Shown: positions 16,469 to 25,186 of the stretch, piece by piece
Layout: each line of letters opens with the position of its first letter
Numbering within the stretch: position 1 is the stretch's first letter
Source of the DNA: Nakamurella flava
Lineage (GTDB): Bacteria > Actinomycetota > Actinomycetes > Mycobacteriales > Nakamurellaceae
DNA length: 64,000 bases
Direction of reading: 5' to 3'
NCBI RefSeq assembly: GCF_005298075.1
Contig: NZ_SZZH01000005.1
Location: 142,709-206,708 of the forward strand
Notes under the pieces: model-generated
Databases searched by the model: none
What the model was told of the DNA's origin: nothing
The model's input: only the letters and a program-made list of their open reading frames with translations
Made by a program: the position numbers and the translations under genes

Positions 16469-17418
16469 CCGATCACCGCATTCACCCGGCCGGTCCCGTC
16501 CCGCTCCGACCGGAGGTTGGCGGCCAGCACCTTCGTCCATTCCGTCCCCCAGCGTGGGCTCAGCACTGCGCTGTGGCCCGTGAGCAGGATGCGGGGCTCG
16601 TTCCATAGTCCACTGTCCGCCGGGGGCGGCTCCGGGTCGACGACGTCCAGCGCCGCGCCACGCAGGGCCCCCCGACGGAGCGCGTGGAGCAGCGCGGACT
16701 CGTCGACCGCGGAGCCGCGCCCGACGTTGATCAGCCACCCGTCTCCGAGCGCGGCCAGTTCGGCCGCCCCGATCAGGCCGCGGGTGCTGGCCGTCTCCGG
16801 CAGGCACAGCACGAGCGCGTCGGCTCGTTCGCACACCTGCAGCAACCGGTCCGGGCCGAGAACCTCGGCCACGGACCCGACCGGGCCGGGGGTGCGGCGC
16901 ACGCCGAGCACGGTCATGCCCACTGCCGCGCCGAGCCGGGCGACCTGCTGCCCGACGGCTCCGAGTCCGACGACCGCGAGGGTGGCGCCCACCAGCTCGT
17001 GACCCACCCGCGGCGTCCACCGGCCGGCGCGCTGGTCGTCACGGTGCTGCGGCAGGTTCCGGGTCAACGCGAACAGGCAGGCCAGGGCGTGTTCGGCGAT
17101 GCAGTCGGCCAGTACTCCGGACGCGTTGCACAGGCCGATGCCACGTCGGCGGAACTCGTCGAGCGGGAACTGGTCGACACCGGTGCTCATCGCCTGCACC
17201 CAGGACAGGCCCGGTTGCAGGAAACGCGGCGACCACCGATAGGTGGCCAGTACTGCGCCGGGTTCCTGCAGGGCGTCGACCACGTCCTGCTCGTCGGCCG
17301 CGTCGACGAGCGTCATCGGTTCCTGCTCGGCCAGGGCGCGCAAGGCCTCCCACACGCCGTCCGGCCGCTCGGGATGGACGACGACCCGCGGCACCGGCGA
17401 GGACGTCTCGGTGGGCAC
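16465..17418 (-). CDS. D-2-hydroxyacid dehydrogenase (NAD(P)-dependent)
   Basis: About 317 residues from the GTG at 17418, two bases past the stop of the preceding gene. The cofactor motif is VVGLGAVGQQVARLG, the catalytic Arg is in NVGRGSAVDESAL and Glu in DVVDPEPPP; the usual catalytic His region is LTGHSAVLS instead of TPHxxG. The N-terminal catalytic domain contains SWVQAMSTGVDQF, as in glyoxylate/hydroxypyruvate reductases. It likely interconverts a 2-keto acid and a 2-hydroxy acid in the same pathway as the downstream FAD/Fe-S dehydrogenase. Confidence 0.85.
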   Translation of the reverse strand: MPTETSSPVPRVVVHPERPDGVWEALRALAEQEPMTLVDAADEQDVVDALQEPGAVLATYRWSPRFLQPGLSWVQAMSTGVDQFPLDEFRRRGIGLCNASGVLADCIAEHALACLFALTRNLPQHRDDQRAGRWTPRVGHELVGATLAVVGLGAVGQQVARLGAAVGMTVLGVRRTPGPVGSVAEVLGPDRLLQVCERADALVLCLPETASTRGLIGAAELAALGDGWLINVGRGSAVDESALLHALRRGALRGAALDVVDPEPPPADSGLWNEPRILLTGHSAVLSPRWGTEWTKVLAANLRSERDGTGRVNAVIG

Positions 17419-17420
17419 CG

Positions 17421-18179
17421 TCAGCGCGCTCCCGTCCCGGCGGCCCAGATGATCATCTGGGACCACAGGCGCTCGTAGTGCTCCCAGTCCATGAACGCCG
17501 GCGGCGCCCAGTGCGGCGAACAGTCGGAGGCGAAGGCGACGCTGCGCCCCTGACCGGCCGACCCGACGACGAGCAGCGGGTCGTCGCCGACGGTGGCCAG
17601 CACCTGTGACGTCGGGCGAGCGGTCAACCGGTTGTAGCCGAGCAACGCCGGCCACTCGCCGTGGACCTGGTCGGTGACCGCGTGCGACCCGGTCACCTGG
17701 GCCACGACACCGTCCGGCCGCTCGCAACGATCGTCGAACGGTTCCAACGTGACCGGCAGGACCTCCTCCACCGGGGTGCCCCGCCAGCAGCCCTTGGCCT
17801 CGATGCCCTGGAACGTCAGGTAGCCGCCGACCATCACCACGCCGCCGCCCTCCCGCACGTAGGTGGCCAGGGCCTCCAACCGATTGGGGCGGGGCACGGA
17901 CCGGTTGAACGTGTCGGGATGCAGCAGCAGGCTGTTGGCCCCGATGTCGCTGATGACGATGCAGTCCCATGCCCGGAGCGCCTCGGCGGTGTCCGGGAAG
18001 TCGCGCATCGCGACATGGGCCGGCATGTAGTCCACCTCGACGTCACCGGCCTGCAGGGCGGCGATCAGCCGACCCCCGCCCTCGACGTACTCGGTCGTGG
18101 TGAAGGAGTCGAACCCCTTCTGATGGATGCTGTGGGTCACCCACGACTCGCCCACCACCAGGGCGCGGCACAGTGTCAT
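17421..18179 (-). CDS. ThuA/glutamine-amidotransferase-like cytoplasmic protein
   Basis: A 252-residue protein of the class-I glutamine-amidotransferase-like fold used by the ThuA/STM3548 group. Features: LVVGESWVTHSIHQKGFDSF at the N-terminus, CIVISDIGANSLLL, VREGGGVVMVGGYLTF and a C-terminal GRSVAFASDCSPHW. It lacks an obvious nucleophile-elbow Cys triad, so it is probably not an amidotransferase; relatives often accompany sugar-uptake operons with unknown role. The ATG at 18179 is preceded by a 58-base gap. It belongs to the LacI/ABC operon. Confidence 0.72.
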   Translation of the reverse strand: MTLCRALVVGESWVTHSIHQKGFDSFTTTEYVEGGGRLIAALQAGDVEVDYMPAHVAMRDFPDTAEALRAWDCIVISDIGANSLLLHPDTFNRSVPRPNRLEALATYVREGGGVVMVGGYLTFQGIEAKGCWRGTPVEEVLPVTLEPFDDRCERPDGVVAQVTGSHAVTDQVHGEWPALLGYNRLTARPTSQVLATVGDDPLLVVGSAGQGRSVAFASDCSPHWAPPAFMDWEHYERLWSQMIIWAAGTGAR

Positions 18180-18237
18180 CGGACGGGTCTTCCTCTCGGG
18201 TCGGGCGGTCCGGGCGGACCTTCCCTGGGGTCTCGGG

Positions 18238-19251
18238 TCAGGGGCGGGCGGGTAGATCGGTCGCCCGCAGCCGCTGGTGCAGGCCGTCGGCGGCCTCGTC
18301 CAGGCCGGGCAGGTATTTCTTGTCGACCACGGCGGTGACCGTGAAGTTCGGGTCGACGACATTGCCGATGGGCGACCGGCCCACCTGGGAGACGAGCTGG
18401 TAGGCGTCCATCGGTGAGAGTCCGGTGCGGTCGGCGACCCACCTCACGAGGTCGAGGTGGGCGATGCGCCAGGCCGCGTCCAGCGGCCGCGCGGAACCGA
18501 CGGCGATGAGGCTGTCGTCGGTCTCCAGCCGCGGCCCAGCGGTCGGAACGCCCGGCAGCAGGTCGACCACCAGGTCGACCCACAACGCGCCCTCCACCCC
18601 GGAGCCGCAGAGCTCGCCCTCGCCCTGGCGGTAGTGACCGTCGCCGACGGAGAACAACGCGCCCTCGACGTTCACCCCCAGGTAGACGGTGGTCCCGGGT
18701 CGCACGGCCGGGACGTCGAGATTGCCGCCGTGCCGATCGGGGACGAGCGACGACCGCACCTCGCCGCGGGCCGGGGCCACCCCGATGGTGCCAAGCATGG
18801 GTTCCAGCGGCAGCGCCATCTGGTGGTCGCTGTCCAGGGCCCGATAGGTCACCGTGCCGGCCTCGGCGTCCACGTCGTACATCCAGACCCGTTCCGGCAG
18901 CAGGTCCTGCAGGGACGGGTCGAGGTCGGTGCTGGTCAGGCCGCCGAAGCCGGGAAAGGCGCAGGAGGCACCCCACGTGCGGGCGGGGCGCAGGTCGAGC
19001 ACGTGCAGGACGAGGGTGTCGCCCGGCCGGGCACCCTCGACGTGGAACGGCCCGGTCTGCGGGTTCGTCAGCAACCCGGGCACATCCGTGCTGAGCCGGG
19101 AACTGGTGGAGCGCAGGTGACCGCCGAAGGCGTCCTCGGTCCACAGCCTCAGCACATCGCCCGGGGCCACCCGGCGCACCGGTTCCAGGCCGCCGAACGT
19201 CCAGCCGAATTCCTCGGGTTCCGGGCGGTATTCGATGATGGCCACGGTCAC
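18238..19251 (-). CDS. Acetamidase/formamidase family protein
   Basis: A 337-residue FmdA/AmdA-family protein. The fold is shown by APGDVLRLWTEDAFGGH, GPFHVEGARPGDTLVLHV, GGNLDVPAVRPGTTVYL and FSVGDGHYRQGEGELCGSG, which carry the conserved metal and substrate residues. Characterised members hydrolyse formamide or acetamide to the acid and ammonia; many relatives in sugar operons have unknown substrates. The GTG at 19251 overlaps the previous stop (GTGA); a second GTG at 19245 is possible. It suggests that the operon's substrate or an intermediate carries an amide or a related group. Confidence 0.85.
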   Translation of the reverse strand: MTVAIIEYRPEPEEFGWTFGGLEPVRRVAPGDVLRLWTEDAFGGHLRSTSSRLSTDVPGLLTNPQTGPFHVEGARPGDTLVLHVLDLRPARTWGASCAFPGFGGLTSTDLDPSLQDLLPERVWMYDVDAEAGTVTYRALDSDHQMALPLEPMLGTIGVAPARGEVRSSLVPDRHGGNLDVPAVRPGTTVYLGVNVEGALFSVGDGHYRQGEGELCGSGVEGALWVDLVVDLLPGVPTAGPRLETDDSLIAVGSARPLDAAWRIAHLDLVRWVADRTGLSPMDAYQLVSQVGRSPIGNVVDPNFTVTAVVDKKYLPGLDEAADGLHQRLRATDLPARP

Positions 19252-20333
19252 GCTCCGTTCCGGCTGAGCCATCGGGCGGGGTTGGTCCGGGTCAGGCGGT
19301 CGACGTCCGCCGGGCTCCAGCCGCGGCGTCGCAGCAGGGGCACGACCTCGCGCAGGATGTGCGCGTATCCGGTGCCGCCCCAGCGGGGCAGCAGGGACCG
19401 GTAGCCGGTGTCCTGCGAGATGAGCAGCTGACCCAGCAGGTCCCGTTCGACCAGCGCCTCCAGCAGCCGGACGCGGGCGCCGTCGTTGGGCACCTCGAAC
19501 CAGCCGTAGGGGTAGTACGTCGACTCCTGGCCGAACATGTCGAACTCGAGATAGCAACCGGTCCGGGCGATCTCGACGAGGTCGGCCGGGTCGGTCAGGG
19601 TCCGGTCGAGGTGCGAGACGGAGACCTTGGTCAGGTCGGCGCCGGCCTCGTCGAGGACCCGCAGGACCGCCGCCGGGGCCTCGGGATGCCGTCCGGGGTG
19701 GATCTGCATCGCCGCCCCCGAGGCCCGTTGCGCCTGCGCGGCGGCCTGCAGCACCAGCCGTTCGGCCGGGTGGAGGGGCCAGCCGGTGCCGATCTCGCCG
19801 ATGATCCCGGACCGCACCCCGGTGTCGTCGACACCGACGGTGAGGTCGCGCAGGATCTCCTCACGCAACCGGCCGGTGTCGGCGGCGTCGAGTTCGGCCG
19901 GGTGGAAGTCGGCGAGGTACCACCCGCTGCCCATCACGACCAGGACGCCCGATGCCTGCGACAGCTCGCGCAGCGCCAGCGGATCGCGGCCCAGTCCGAT
20001 GGGCGTGCACTCGACGATGGCGGTGCCACCGAGTCCACGGAAGTCGGCCAACGCCTCGAGGGTCGCCTCGCGGTCGTCGAGTCGGAGGTTGTCGACGTTC
20101 ATCGCGTGTCGACGGATCCAGCCCAGGTTGCGGATGTCCATCGGCGCCATCAGCAACTCGCGGTCGGCCTCGTCGATACCCAGCGCGGCGCGACGCTCCG
20201 CCGGCCCCTCGTAGAGGGCCACGACCTGGGCCGACGAGTCGGACACCAGATGCTCGTGCGGGGCGACGTGTCCGAGCGACGCGGCCTCGACCGGCCCCGT
20301 CACGGTCGTCACCCACCCGTCGACGACGGTCAC
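19248..20333 (-). CDS. Phosphotriesterase-family lactonase-like hydrolase
   Basis: A 361-residue amidohydrolase-superfamily protein. The metal-binding His pair is in HVAPHEHLV near the N-terminus; further conserved parts are GIIGEIGTGWP (bridging acid region), MQIHPGRHPEAP, KVSVSHLDRT and the late Asp in LISQDTGYRS. Members include php proteins, quorum-sensing lactonases and sugar lactonases. Within a sugar-import operon a lactonase acting on an aldonolactone is the likeliest reading. GTG start at 20333 overlaps the stop of the preceding permease gene. Substrate unproven. Confidence 0.85.
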   Translation of the reverse strand: MTVVDGWVTTVTGPVEAASLGHVAPHEHLVSDSSAQVVALYEGPAERRAALGIDEADRELLMAPMDIRNLGWIRRHAMNVDNLRLDDREATLEALADFRGLGGTAIVECTPIGLGRDPLALRELSQASGVLVVMGSGWYLADFHPAELDAADTGRLREEILRDLTVGVDDTGVRSGIIGEIGTGWPLHPAERLVLQAAAQAQRASGAAMQIHPGRHPEAPAAVLRVLDEAGADLTKVSVSHLDRTLTDPADLVEIARTGCYLEFDMFGQESTYYPYGWFEVPNDGARVRLLEALVERDLLGQLLISQDTGYRSLLPRWGGTGYAHILREVVPLLRRRGWSPADVDRLTRTNPARWLSRNGA

Positions 20334-21430
20334 GCGGTACTCCCGTCCCCCGGGCCGCCGGCGACGGCGACGCGTGAACGGTTCCGCGCGACGGCGCGGG
20401 CTTGGTTGGTGGCCCGGACGCGTCGGCTCACCCGCACGGCGATCAGCGGGACGGCCACCGCCAGGACGACGACGGCGCCCTTGACGGCCTGCTGGTAGAA
20501 GCTGGAGACGTTGGCGAAGTTCAGCACGTTCGAGAGCAGGCCCAGCGAGAGCGCCCCGGCGGCCGACCCGATGATCGACGCCCGCCCGCCGGTGATCAGG
20601 GTGCCACCCAGGACGACCGCGGCGATCGAGTCGAGCGTGAAGGTGGCCCCCGCCAGCGGATCCCCGCCGAGCGTCCGGGCGTTCACGTACAACCCGGCCA
20701 GACCGCCCAGCAGACCCGACAGCCCGTAGGCCCACAGGTGGGCCCGGGTGGTGCGGATCCCGCACAGTTCGGCCACGTCGGCGTTGCTGCCGGTGGCCAG
20801 GATGTCGAACCCGACCTGGGTCCGGCGCAGCACGACGGTGGCCACGATGATGGCCACGACGGCGATCGGCAGCGCGAACGGCACGATGCCGCCCTTGAAG
20901 TAGCCGGCCACCTCGCCCCAGGACTCGGGCACGCCGCCGCCGGGCGATTCGCGGATGAGGAAGGCGGCGCCCTGAATCACCGACAGGGTGGCCAGGGTGA
21001 CCAGGAACGGCTCGAGTCCGCGGCTGACCAGCAGGCCGTTGACGACACCGCACAGCACACTCACCGCGATGGTCATCGCGATCGTGGCCGGAATGCCCCA
21101 GGGGGCGAACAGGCTGACCGACACCACCGAGGCCAGGCTGACGATGGACCCCACGGACAGGTCGATGCCGCCGGTCGCGACCACGAAGGTCTGCCCGGCG
21201 GCCACCAGGAGCAGCGGCACGATCTGGGTGAGGACGTTGCCGATGTTGAAGGTGCCGAAGAAGTTGGAGTTGCGCGCACCGATGAGACACAGCAGCACGA
21301 TGAACAGCACCGCGGGCAGGATCGACGGATCGAACCGTGACCCCCACCCGGACGACCGGGTCGTCGTCCCAGCGTCGTTCACGGCGCCCTTGATGCTGGT
21401 GTCCATGCTGCCCTTCCCGATGTCGTTCAC
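20330..21430 (-). CDS. Sugar-type ABC transporter permease (RbsC-like)
   Basis: A 366-residue inner-membrane permease of the BPD_transp_2 class, with about eight to ten hydrophobic segments and the signature ATGGIDLSVGSIVSLASV and IAAVVLGGTLITGGRASIIG. It forms the channel for an imported carbohydrate together with the ATPase encoded by the overlapping next gene. A second permease of the same family lies at 24170-25186, so the channel is probably a heterodimer. Confidence 0.92.
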   Translation of the reverse strand: MNDIGKGSMDTSIKGAVNDAGTTTRSSGWGSRFDPSILPAVLFIVLLCLIGARNSNFFGTFNIGNVLTQIVPLLLVAAGQTFVVATGGIDLSVGSIVSLASVVSVSLFAPWGIPATIAMTIAVSVLCGVVNGLLVSRGLEPFLVTLATLSVIQGAAFLIRESPGGGVPESWGEVAGYFKGGIVPFALPIAVVAIIVATVVLRRTQVGFDILATGSNADVAELCGIRTTRAHLWAYGLSGLLGGLAGLYVNARTLGGDPLAGATFTLDSIAAVVLGGTLITGGRASIIGSAAGALSLGLLSNVLNFANVSSFYQQAVKGAVVVLAVAVPLIAVRVSRRVRATNQARAVARNRSRVAVAGGPGDGSTA

Positions 21431-22914
21431 GACGCCACCGCCAGCGCCAGCACCTGTTCCTCGGTCGCCGAGCCGGCGTCGACCTCACCGCGGATGCTGC
21501 CCGCGCCGATGACCACGATCCGGTCGCACAGTCCGAGCAGTTCGGTGATCTCCGGGCTGACGACCAGCGCCGTCCGACCGCTGTCGCAGACCGACCGGAT
21601 CAGCCGGTAGATCTCCGCCTTGGCGCCGACGTCGACGCCGCGGGTCGGCTGGTTCAGCAGCAGGACGTCGGCCCGGGCCAGCAGCAACCGGGACAGCAGC
21701 ACCTTCTGCTGGTTGCCGCCGGACAGGGTGACGACCGGACGGTCCAGGTTGCCGCGGACACCCGCCTCGGCGGCCGCGGCGGCGGCATCCCGGTGCTCGG
21801 CCCGGGACCGCACCCACCAGCCCGAGCTGAATCGGCGCCGGACCACGGGGAGCGAGATGTTCTGGATGCCTGACGCTTCGAGCAGCAGGCCGTCGTGCTT
21901 GCGGTCGGGCGGGACGAACCCCACCCCGGCCCGCAGCGCCCGACCGACCCGGCCGGTCCGGAGCCGTCGGCCGCGCAGGCTGACGCGCCCGCCGGCCACC
22001 GGGAGGTCACCGGCCAGGCAGCGGAGCACCTCGTCCTGGCCCGACCCCTCCAGGCCGTACAGGCCGACGATCTCCCCTTCGTGGAGCTCGACGTCCACGC
22101 CGCGGACCAACGGCGGAGCGACCAGTCCCTGCACCGAGAGCACGGCCGGCCGGCCGGTCTCGGCCGCCTTCGGCGGGAAGAGATCGGCGAGCTCGCGGCC
22201 CACCATGAGCGAGACGATCCGCTCCGGCGACAACTGCTCGGTCGGCGCGGAGCTGTTCACCGCGCCGTCCTTGAGCACGGTCACCTCGTCGGTCACCGCC
22301 ATCACCTCGTCGAGCCGGTGACTGACGAAGGCGATGCCCATCCCGCCGGCGGCCAGTTCCCGCAACACGGCCAGCAACCGCCGCGCGTCTTCGGGCGGCA
22401 GCGCCGCCGTCGGTTCGTCGAGGATCAGGACGTTCGACGAACGAACCAGACCGCGGGCCAGCTCGACGAACTGCTGATCGGCGGTCGGCAGTCCCTCGAC
22501 CCGGCGTCGGACATCAATGTCGGCGCCGAGCCGGGCCAGGGCGGCCCGGGCTCGGCGTTCCATCTCCGACACGCTGACCCACCCCTGCTTGCGGGGTGCC
22601 CGGCCGGCGCAGATGTTCTGCGCCACCGTCAGGTGCGGGAACAGCGCCAGTTCCTGATGCACGATCTGGATCCCGGCAGCCTCGGCCGCCGTCATCGAAC
22701 CCGGCGTCACCGCCGTCCCGTCGACGGCCACCGTGCCGGAATCGGCCCGGTAGACCCCGCTGATGATCTTCAGCAGTGTCGACTTCCCGGCGCCGTTCTC
22801 CCCGACCAGGCCATGGACGGCGCCCGCTCGGAGGGTGAAGCTGACGTCGGACAGCGCACGGGTCGCCCCGAACGCCTTGGAGACGTGATCGACGGTGAGG
22901 CTGCGGAAAGTCAC
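21427..22914 (-). CDS. Sugar ABC transporter ATP-binding protein, two ATPase domains (RbsA/MglA-like)
   Basis: A 495-residue cytoplasmic ATPase made of two ABC domains. The first has Walker A GENGAGKSTLL and Walker B VLILDEPTAALP; the second has the degenerate GLYGLEGSGQDEVL and the signature LSGGNQQKVLLSRLLL with LLLNQPTRGVDVG, where Gln replaces the usual Asp-Glu acid. This asymmetry is normal for the RbsA class. The GTG at 22914 overlaps the stop of the binding-protein gene. Confidence 0.92.
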   Translation of the reverse strand: MTFRSLTVDHVSKAFGATRALSDVSFTLRAGAVHGLVGENGAGKSTLLKIISGVYRADSGTVAVDGTAVTPGSMTAAEAAGIQIVHQELALFPHLTVAQNICAGRAPRKQGWVSVSEMERRARAALARLGADIDVRRRVEGLPTADQQFVELARGLVRSSNVLILDEPTAALPPEDARRLLAVLRELAAGGMGIAFVSHRLDEVMAVTDEVTVLKDGAVNSSAPTEQLSPERIVSLMVGRELADLFPPKAAETGRPAVLSVQGLVAPPLVRGVDVELHEGEIVGLYGLEGSGQDEVLRCLAGDLPVAGGRVSLRGRRLRTGRVGRALRAGVGFVPPDRKHDGLLLEASGIQNISLPVVRRRFSSGWWVRSRAEHRDAAAAAAEAGVRGNLDRPVVTLSGGNQQKVLLSRLLLARADVLLLNQPTRGVDVGAKAEIYRLIRSVCDSGRTALVVSPEITELLGLCDRIVVIGAGSIRGEVDAGSATEEQVLALAVAS

Positions 22915-24089
22915 GAGAAGATCGTCTTGACCTGGTCGGGCGTCAGGTAGTTCTCCAGCTTGCCGTCGCTGCCGACGACACCGTCCGACCACCAGTCCTT
23001 GGGCAGCGAGGCGTTGGCGAACTGGTCGACGTTCTCATCGGTGATGGCCGGCAGCTCCAGGCTGTAGGAGGCCTTGATCGTCTCGCCGCGCAACGCCTTC
23101 AGCGCCAGCTTGACCGCTTCCGGGGTCTGCCAGGTCGGGAAGATCGGCGCCACGGCCTTGAGCCCCTTGTCCTGCCAGATGTGCAGGAAACCGTTCTCGC
23201 ACTCGCCGGTCATCGGCACCAGCGGCCGCCCCTTGGCCTCGAACACGTCGATCGCCGCCCGCGTCATCTCCGAACCGCTGGACCACACGCCGTCGATCTC
23301 GGGGAACTGGGCGACCAGCGTCTCCGCCGCGGTCTGACCGCCGGCGTAGTTCCAGTCGCCGTAGGCCTCACCCTCGACCTCGAGTCCGCACTTCTCCATC
23401 TCGGCCTTGCCCGCGTCGTACCGCTCGGTCTCGGCCTGCACGCCGGCTATCCCGCGCAGCATCACGACCTTGCCCTTCCCGGACATCAGGTCGCAGAGTC
23501 CCTTGGCCGCGGTGGCACCGAAGGTGTCGTTGGTCGAGAACACCCGGCTGAGCACGTCAGAGGACTGGACGTCCGTCCCCTCGACGATGACCGGGATGTT
23601 GGCCTGCGCCGCGCGGCGCAGCACCGGGGTCAGGGAGTCGCTGTTGACCGGCGAGACGACGAGGGCGTTGACGCCCTGCGCGAGCAGGTCCTCGATGTTG
23701 CTGACCTGGGTGTTGGCGTCGTTGTTGGCGTTGGTGGTGATGAGCTCGGCGCCGTACTCCTTGGCCACCAGTTCGGCGGCCTTGGAGCGCTGCACCTGGA
23801 AGCTGTTGACCAGGTTGAGGCTGGCGTACCCGATCTTGGGGTTGCTGACGTCGCTCTTGTACTTCGAGGTGTCGACATCGGAGCTGGCGGCGGACAGCGC
23901 CATCCCCGAGTAGAGCGGGATGCTGCCGCCGGCGTCCGCGCCGGCGCTGCCGGACGCCGCAGCGGACGACGAGCCACCGTCGGCCGAGCTGGAGGACGTG
24001 CTGCTGGAACTCCCGCAGCCGGTCAGGGCGGTCAGGGTCACGGCCGACACGGCCGCGGCGACCATGAAATGCCGGAGGGGGGTACGCAT
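22911..24089 (-). CDS. Sugar-type ABC transporter substrate-binding lipoprotein
   Basis: A 392-residue periplasmic-binding protein, family 4 (RbsB-like). The signal peptide ends in the lipobox LTGC (~residue 24), then a Ser-rich linker of ~40 residues and the two-lobed domain (KIGYASLNLVNSFQVQRSK, ALVVSPVNSDS, GVWSSGSEMTRAA). It captures the operon's substrate outside the cell. The ATG at 24089 gives the right signal-peptide length; 80 bases separate it from the permease gene before it. Confidence 0.9.
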   Translation of the reverse strand: MRTPLRHFMVAAAVSAVTLTALTGCGSSSSTSSSSADGGSSSAAASGSAGADAGGSIPLYSGMALSAASSDVDTSKYKSDVSNPKIGYASLNLVNSFQVQRSKAAELVAKEYGAELITTNANNDANTQVSNIEDLLAQGVNALVVSPVNSDSLTPVLRRAAQANIPVIVEGTDVQSSDVLSRVFSTNDTFGATAAKGLCDLMSGKGKVVMLRGIAGVQAETERYDAGKAEMEKCGLEVEGEAYGDWNYAGGQTAAETLVAQFPEIDGVWSSGSEMTRAAIDVFEAKGRPLVPMTGECENGFLHIWQDKGLKAVAPIFPTWQTPEAVKLALKALRGETIKASYSLELPAITDENVDQFANASLPKDWWSDGVVGSDGKLENYLTPDQVKTIFS

Positions 24090-24169
24090 CTGAGGAGCTC
24101 CGATCTGAGGGTGCTGGGGGTGGGGCGGCGGACGAGAAAGGCGACAGGGACGCAGTGGTGGGTGGTTGG

Positions 24170-25186
24170 TCAGGTGCTGCGGGTTCGCCGGAACAGAGCG
24201 GCCGCGGCGAGCAGGACGACACCGCTGGCGATCGACAGCCCGCCGGCGCCGAGACCGGCGGCTGTCAGTACGGCGGCCAGGACGGTGAACAACAATGCCC
24301 CGCCGAGGGTCCCGCCGACGCCGCCCTTGCCGCCGACGAAGGTGGTGCCGCCGACGACGACGGCGGCCAGCGAGTTCAGCAGCAGGTCTTCGCCGGCTCC
24401 GAGACTGCCCTGACCGACGGCGCCGGCCAGGAACAGGCCGCCGACGGCGGCGCAGAGCCCCGAGAACACGTAGGAGACGACGTCGACACGGGCGAGGGAG
24501 ACGCCGCTGAGCCGCGCGGCGGAGGGATTGATGCCGCGGGCGTAGAGCGTGCGGCCCACCCAGGTGAACTTCAGCACGATGGCCACCCCCACGAACAGGG
24601 CCGCGGTGAGCCACACCGCGGGAGCCAGGCCGAGCCAACTGCCGAGGGACAGCGCGCGGATCGACGGTGGAAGTTGACCGGACGGGGCTCCACCCGAGAT
24701 CACGAGGGCCGCGCCGGTCAGCATGAAACTCGTGCCCAGGGTCATGATGAACGGCGAAACCCCTACCAGGGCAACGCCGACGCCGTTGATCAGGCCCACG
24801 GCCAGCCCCATGCCCAGGCACAGCAGGATCACCACGACGGGGTTGCTCTGCTGCGCCAGGACGCCGGCGGCGATCACGTTGACCAGTCCGACGACCCCGC
24901 CGACGGAGAGGTCGAGGTTGCGGCCGATGACCAGGATCGTCTGACCAAGGGCCAGGCACGCCAACGGCGTGGCCAACCGCAGCAGGTCGGCCCAGCGACT
25001 CGGCGCGACGACGTTCGCGGACACGGCCAGCCCGACGAGATAGGTCGCGGCCAGCACGACCCAGACCGCCTTGTGTCGCCAGAACGACGGCGTCACCAGT
25101 CGACGGATCGGGTGCGATGACCGTCCCGTCGACGGGTCCCGGAAGAGCCGCCCGCCCGTGTGCGTCGGCGTACCGCTCGTCGTCAT
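24170..25186 (-). CDS. Second sugar-type ABC transporter permease (RbsC-like)
   Basis: A 338-residue permease with about nine hydrophobic segments and the family signature IGRNLDLSVGGVVGLVN plus AAVVVGGTTFVGGKGGVGGT. The start ATG at 25186 overlaps the stop of the LacI gene (ATGA). Two permeases flanking the binding protein and ATPase indicate a heterodimeric importer, as in AI-2-type (Lsr) and some rhamnose or polyol systems. Confidence 0.9.
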   Translation of the reverse strand: MTTSGTPTHTGGRLFRDPSTGRSSHPIRRLVTPSFWRHKAVWVVLAATYLVGLAVSANVVAPSRWADLLRLATPLACLALGQTILVIGRNLDLSVGGVVGLVNVIAAGVLAQQSNPVVVILLCLGMGLAVGLINGVGVALVGVSPFIMTLGTSFMLTGAALVISGGAPSGQLPPSIRALSLGSWLGLAPAVWLTAALFVGVAIVLKFTWVGRTLYARGINPSAARLSGVSLARVDVVSYVFSGLCAAVGGLFLAGAVGQGSLGAGEDLLLNSLAAVVVGGTTFVGGKGGVGGTLGGALLFTVLAAVLTAAGLGAGGLSIASGVVLLAAAALFRRTRST